This document shows positions 3,991 to 6,764 of a stretch of 6,764 nucleotides of DNA, piece by piece. Below the pieces are notes generated by a model. That model did not search any database. It was given only the letters and a program-made list of their open reading frames with translations, and was not told the origin of the DNA. Both the position numbers and the translations under genes were made by a program. The stretch is from Thermodesulfobacteriota bacterium (GTDB lineage Bacteria > Desulfobacterota > SM23-61). Location of the stretch: contig JASEHN010000166.1 in NCBI GenBank assembly GCA_030018715.1, positions 1 to 6,764 on the forward strand, in the 5' to 3' direction. How positions within the stretch are numbered: position 1 is the stretch's first letter; each line of letters begins with the position of its first letter.

Positions 3991-6744
3991 ATGGAACCTT
4001 GGTACAAAGTAGCGACTCCACGGAAGGAAGTTCGGGAGGGGCGTTCATTCAACCCCGATGAATTTGCTATCGCTCTTGAGCAAGTGGTTGCCGGAACTGC
4101 TCCTGACGATTACAAAGACCCAAACAAATTCTTCTCCCGGACTTTTTTCACCAAAGCCCTGTGCGAACACTCAGGGATGGTATTTCGCAGGCTTTCAGGT
4201 AAAACGGAAAATACCGCGCCGGTCCTCGCGTTAATCACCCAATTCGGGGGAGGGAAAACACACACTTTAACAGCCTTATATCACCTGGTTCGACACAGAG
4301 GCAAGATCAAAAATGATGAGGAAATAAACAAGCTGTTTGCAGATGCTGGTCTCACTAGAATTCCTGACGCCCGGGTAGCGGTTTTTGTGGGAAATGCTTG
4401 GGACCCAGCACCAGGTGCCGAGACACCATGGGTCGACATCGCCCGGCAACTTGCTGGAGACGCAGGGGTTGCCGCTTTAGGGCCTGAGGCAAAAACAAAG
4501 GTTCCCGGCACGAATAATCTGCGGAAGCTCATCGAAGCCGCAGGGGGTTGCGCTCTGATCCTCTGCGATGAGGTGCTTAATTTCCTGAGCCGCCATCGCG
4601 ACCAGGCTGAACCTTTTAGGGATTTTCTGGGGAATTTGGTAAGAACGCTTACGGGGACGACCGGGTGCGCAGCGGTTGTCAGCCTTCCTCAGAGCAAACC
4701 GGAAATGAGTGATTGGGATCTTCGTTGGCAGGATATTGTCGTCAAAGAGGTCAATCGTGTGGCCAAGAATCTAATATCGAACGACGAGGCGGAGATCAGT
4801 GAGGTCGTTCGCCGTCGGCTCTTTGAAGATCTCGGAAGTGAGCGCATGCAAAAAAACGTGGCCAAAGCGTTCGCCGATTGGTGCTTCGAACGCCGGGCCC
4901 AGCTTCCCCCTGAGTGGACAGCCGTAGATACTTCGACAACCGAGGCTAAATCCAGAGAATTTCTTCAAAAGAGATTCGAGGCATGTTATCCGTTCCATCC
5001 ATCCACTCTTTCTGTTTTCCAAAGAAAATGGCAGGCACTTCCCCATTATCAGCAGACTCGTGGGACATTAGCTATGCTGGCCCAGTGGATATCGCTGGCC
5101 CTGAAGGAAGGATTCCAAAAAGCACGCCGTGAGCCATTAATCACTCTTGGTTCGGCCCCTCTTGACGTGCCAGAATTTCGAGCTGTCATTCTTGGACAGC
5201 TTGGGGAACCGAGGCTAGGGGCAGCTATTGACGCAGATATTTCGGGGAGTCATTCCCACGCGCGCGCCCTCGACGCGGATACCAAGGGGCCGCTTCGCGA
5301 TATTCATCGACGGGTGGGTGCGACGATTTTATTTGAATCTTCAGGGGGACAGGTGGAGAAATTAGCTCATCTGCCGGAGCTAAGGTTTGCACTGGGCGAG
5401 CCGGAAGTGGATACTACCTCCATTGACAATGCCGCTCTGGCATTGGAGAACAAGGCATTCTTCATTCGGAAGGCAGGGACGGATGGATTTCAGATCCGCC
5501 ATCAGGCAACGCTAAAGAAAGTAGTAAATGACCGGCAGGCCTCTCTCGATGAGAAAGATGAAGTCAAGCCGGAGATGCGCAAGATCGTCAAGAAAGAGTT
5601 TGATAAAGGAGCAAGTATTCCCCTCATATTTTATCCCGCAGACAGTTCAGAAATTCAGGATTCTCCAAAATTGGTGTTTGTTATCATCGATCCGGATTTA
5701 GAATGGACAGGCAGCGGTTCCTTGCGCGAGCAAATTAAGGAGTGGACCAAACAACGAGGAAAATCCCCGAGATTATATCCAGGATCGCTAATCTGGTGTC
5801 TGAAGAAACCTGGGCGCGATTTTCGGGATAAAGTAGAACTTTGCCTCGCCTGGAGAAAAGTAGCAAAGGAAGTCTTAGAAGGAACACTTGGCGAAATCGA
5901 TCGTTCGGACCGTGCGGATATTCATGCGAAAGTAGGCGATGCCGAGGATAAAGCGAAGGACGAAGTATGGGGTGGGTATCGCTTTGTATTACTTTCAGAT
6001 AGCCAAGAACCAGACGGTCTTAAAATTATCGACCTCGGAGCAGGCCATGCCAGCGGCGCGGAGACACTTTGCGGAAGAGTGATTGCCGCTCTGAAATCTC
6101 AAGCACTGCTTAATGAATCTGTTGGGGCGGGCTATATTGACCGCAACTGGCCGCCGGCCCTGAAAGAATCCGGCGCCTGGCCTCTTTCCAGCCTCCGCCA
6201 AAGCTTTCTCAATGGGGCCTTAACCCGGCTGCTTGACCCGGATACCGTTCTGCGCACCAAGATTGTTGAGTTTGTCAGCAAAGGCGACTTTGGTTTGGCT
6301 TCCGGACAAAAACCTGATGGGACATATGATCGGTTATGGTATTCAGAGCCAGTCTCTCAAGACGAGGTAGCGTTCGAGGCCGGGGTTTTTTTGTTGAGGA
6401 AAGCCACGGCTAAGGCTCTTAAGAGTGGGGCCACGCTTGGATCACCATCCGTAGTGGAAACAGGCGGTGTAATCAGTCCTGAGCCGAAACCAGAGCCAGT
6501 TCCCACTCCTGAACCTGGTCCCGGGATTCAAAAAAGAACGCTTCGCCTGGTTGGAACTATTCCGCCAGAATTGTGGAACCGCCTTGGGACAAAGATTATT
6601 CCAAAACTTAAGTCGGGAGAGGATCTAAAGATTGGAATTGATTTCTCCATAACCTTGAATGTTGACTCTGTGAAGAGTATGGCATCAGATCTCCGCCAAA
6701 TCCTGGAAGATTTAGGTTTAAAGGATCGCATCAAAGTCGACTAA
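3991..6744 (+). CDS. DUF499-type P-loop ATPase (COG1483-like), complete
   Basis: This is a 917-aa protein. The N-terminal block FNPDEFAIALEQVV and DPNKFFSRTFFTKAL (residues 20-57) is typical of DUF499. Walker A is QFGGGKT at 84-90, followed by HTLTALYHL. Walker B is ALILCDEV at 188-195, with acidic D193-E194. A motif VVSLPQSKP near residues 229-237 follows, as expected for the sensor strand. CYPFHPS and TRGTLAMLAQW (about 332-370) match the conserved middle of the family. A proline/glutamate-rich linker (829-845) separates a C-terminal domain of about 72 residues (RTLRLVGTIPPELWNRLG onward). No signal peptide or membrane segment is seen, so it should be cytoplasmic. Family knowledge places DUF499 beside DUF1156 methylases in predicted modification/defence loci; its molecular role is unknown to me. 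The first 63 codons recur as remnants at 1410 and, in part, 3634. The gene itself shows no frameshift or missing P-loop residue. Only 20 bases follow the stop, with no visible terminator. Confidence 0.9.
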   Translation: MEPWYKVATPRKEVREGRSFNPDEFAIALEQVVAGTAPDDYKDPNKFFSRTFFTKALCEHSGMVFRRLSGKTENTAPVLALITQFGGGKTHTLTALYHLVRHRGKIKNDEEINKLFADAGLTRIPDARVAVFVGNAWDPAPGAETPWVDIARQLAGDAGVAALGPEAKTKVPGTNNLRKLIEAAGGCALILCDEVLNFLSRHRDQAEPFRDFLGNLVRTLTGTTGCAAVVSLPQSKPEMSDWDLRWQDIVVKEVNRVAKNLISNDEAEISEVVRRRLFEDLGSERMQKNVAKAFADWCFERRAQLPPEWTAVDTSTTEAKSREFLQKRFEACYPFHPSTLSVFQRKWQALPHYQQTRGTLAMLAQWISLALKEGFQKARREPLITLGSAPLDVPEFRAVILGQLGEPRLGAAIDADISGSHSHARALDADTKGPLRDIHRRVGATILFESSGGQVEKLAHLPELRFALGEPEVDTTSIDNAALALENKAFFIRKAGTDGFQIRHQATLKKVVNDRQASLDEKDEVKPEMRKIVKKEFDKGASIPLIFYPADSSEIQDSPKLVFVIIDPDLEWTGSGSLREQIKEWTKQRGKSPRLYPGSLIWCLKKPGRDFRDKVELCLAWRKVAKEVLEGTLGEIDRSDRADIHAKVGDAEDKAKDEVWGGYRFVLLSDSQEPDGLKIIDLGAGHASGAETLCGRVIAALKSQALLNESVGAGYIDRNWPPALKESGAWPLSSLRQSFLNGALTRLLDPDTVLRTKIVEFVSKGDFGLASGQKPDGTYDRLWYSEPVSQDEVAFEAGVFLLRKATAKALKSGATLGSPSVVETGGVISPEPKPEPVPTPEPGPGIQKRTLRLVGTIPPELWNRLGTKIIPKLKSGEDLKIGIDFSITLNVDSVKSMASDLRQILEDLGLKDRIKVD

Positions 6745-6764
6745 ATTAATTCAACCAACAAAGC

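Noticed and set aside
6745..6764. Possible terminator after DUF499.
   Set aside because: The 20 remaining bases show no hairpin or T-run; the window ends too soon to judge.

Overview
The window looks like a bacterial defence or DNA-modification locus. All genes lie on the + strand, gaps between genes are about 20 bases or less, and several starts have strong GGAGG-type ribosome binding sites, so it probably forms one operon. Base composition looks close to even and nothing places the organism more precisely. The conserved frame is a DUF1156-type (COG1743-like) adenine DNA methyltransferase, of which only the C-terminal end is visible at the left edge, and a complete DUF499-type (COG1483-like) P-loop ATPase of 917 aa at the right. 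From general knowledge these two families occur together in candidate modification/defence loci; no search was possible here.

Layout: methylase 3' end (1-654); MNT nucleotidyltransferase (668-988) overlapping a HEPN-domain gene (975-1391), a toxin-antitoxin-like pair; a chimeric remnant joining a DUF499 head to a DUF1156 tail (1410-1766); an AAA/ABC-type ATPase (1780-3021) overlapping a TOPRIM-like partner (3014-3622), which resembles a split OLD-like defence module; a second, more decayed remnant of DUF499 head plus DUF1156 tail (3634-3777) joined to the C-terminal end of a restriction-endonuclease-like protein (about 3778-3978); and the intact DUF499 gene (3991-6744).

The main observation is the repeated boundary. 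Each cargo module follows a methylase tail and precedes a DUF499 head. The order can be read as M1-tail / MNT-HEPN / D1-head + M2-tail / AAA-TOPRIM / D2-head + M3-tail / nuclease remnant / D3 (intact). This is what three tandem methylase-cargo-ATPase operons would leave if the DUF499 bodies and methylase bodies between the cargos were deleted. It suggests that the space between the methylase and DUF499 genes is a variable slot that accepts different defence cargos. The methylase tails differ mostly at synonymous positions, which suggests they come from different functional parents and not from a recent local duplication. The two DUF499-head remnants are nearly identical to each other, so at least one more recent recombination event also took place.

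Functionally, the outer pair would modify or survey DNA, while the MNT/HEPN pair and the ATPase/TOPRIM-like pair could act as abortive or anti-invader modules translated from the same message. These roles are inferred from families and context; no activity can be read from sequence alone.
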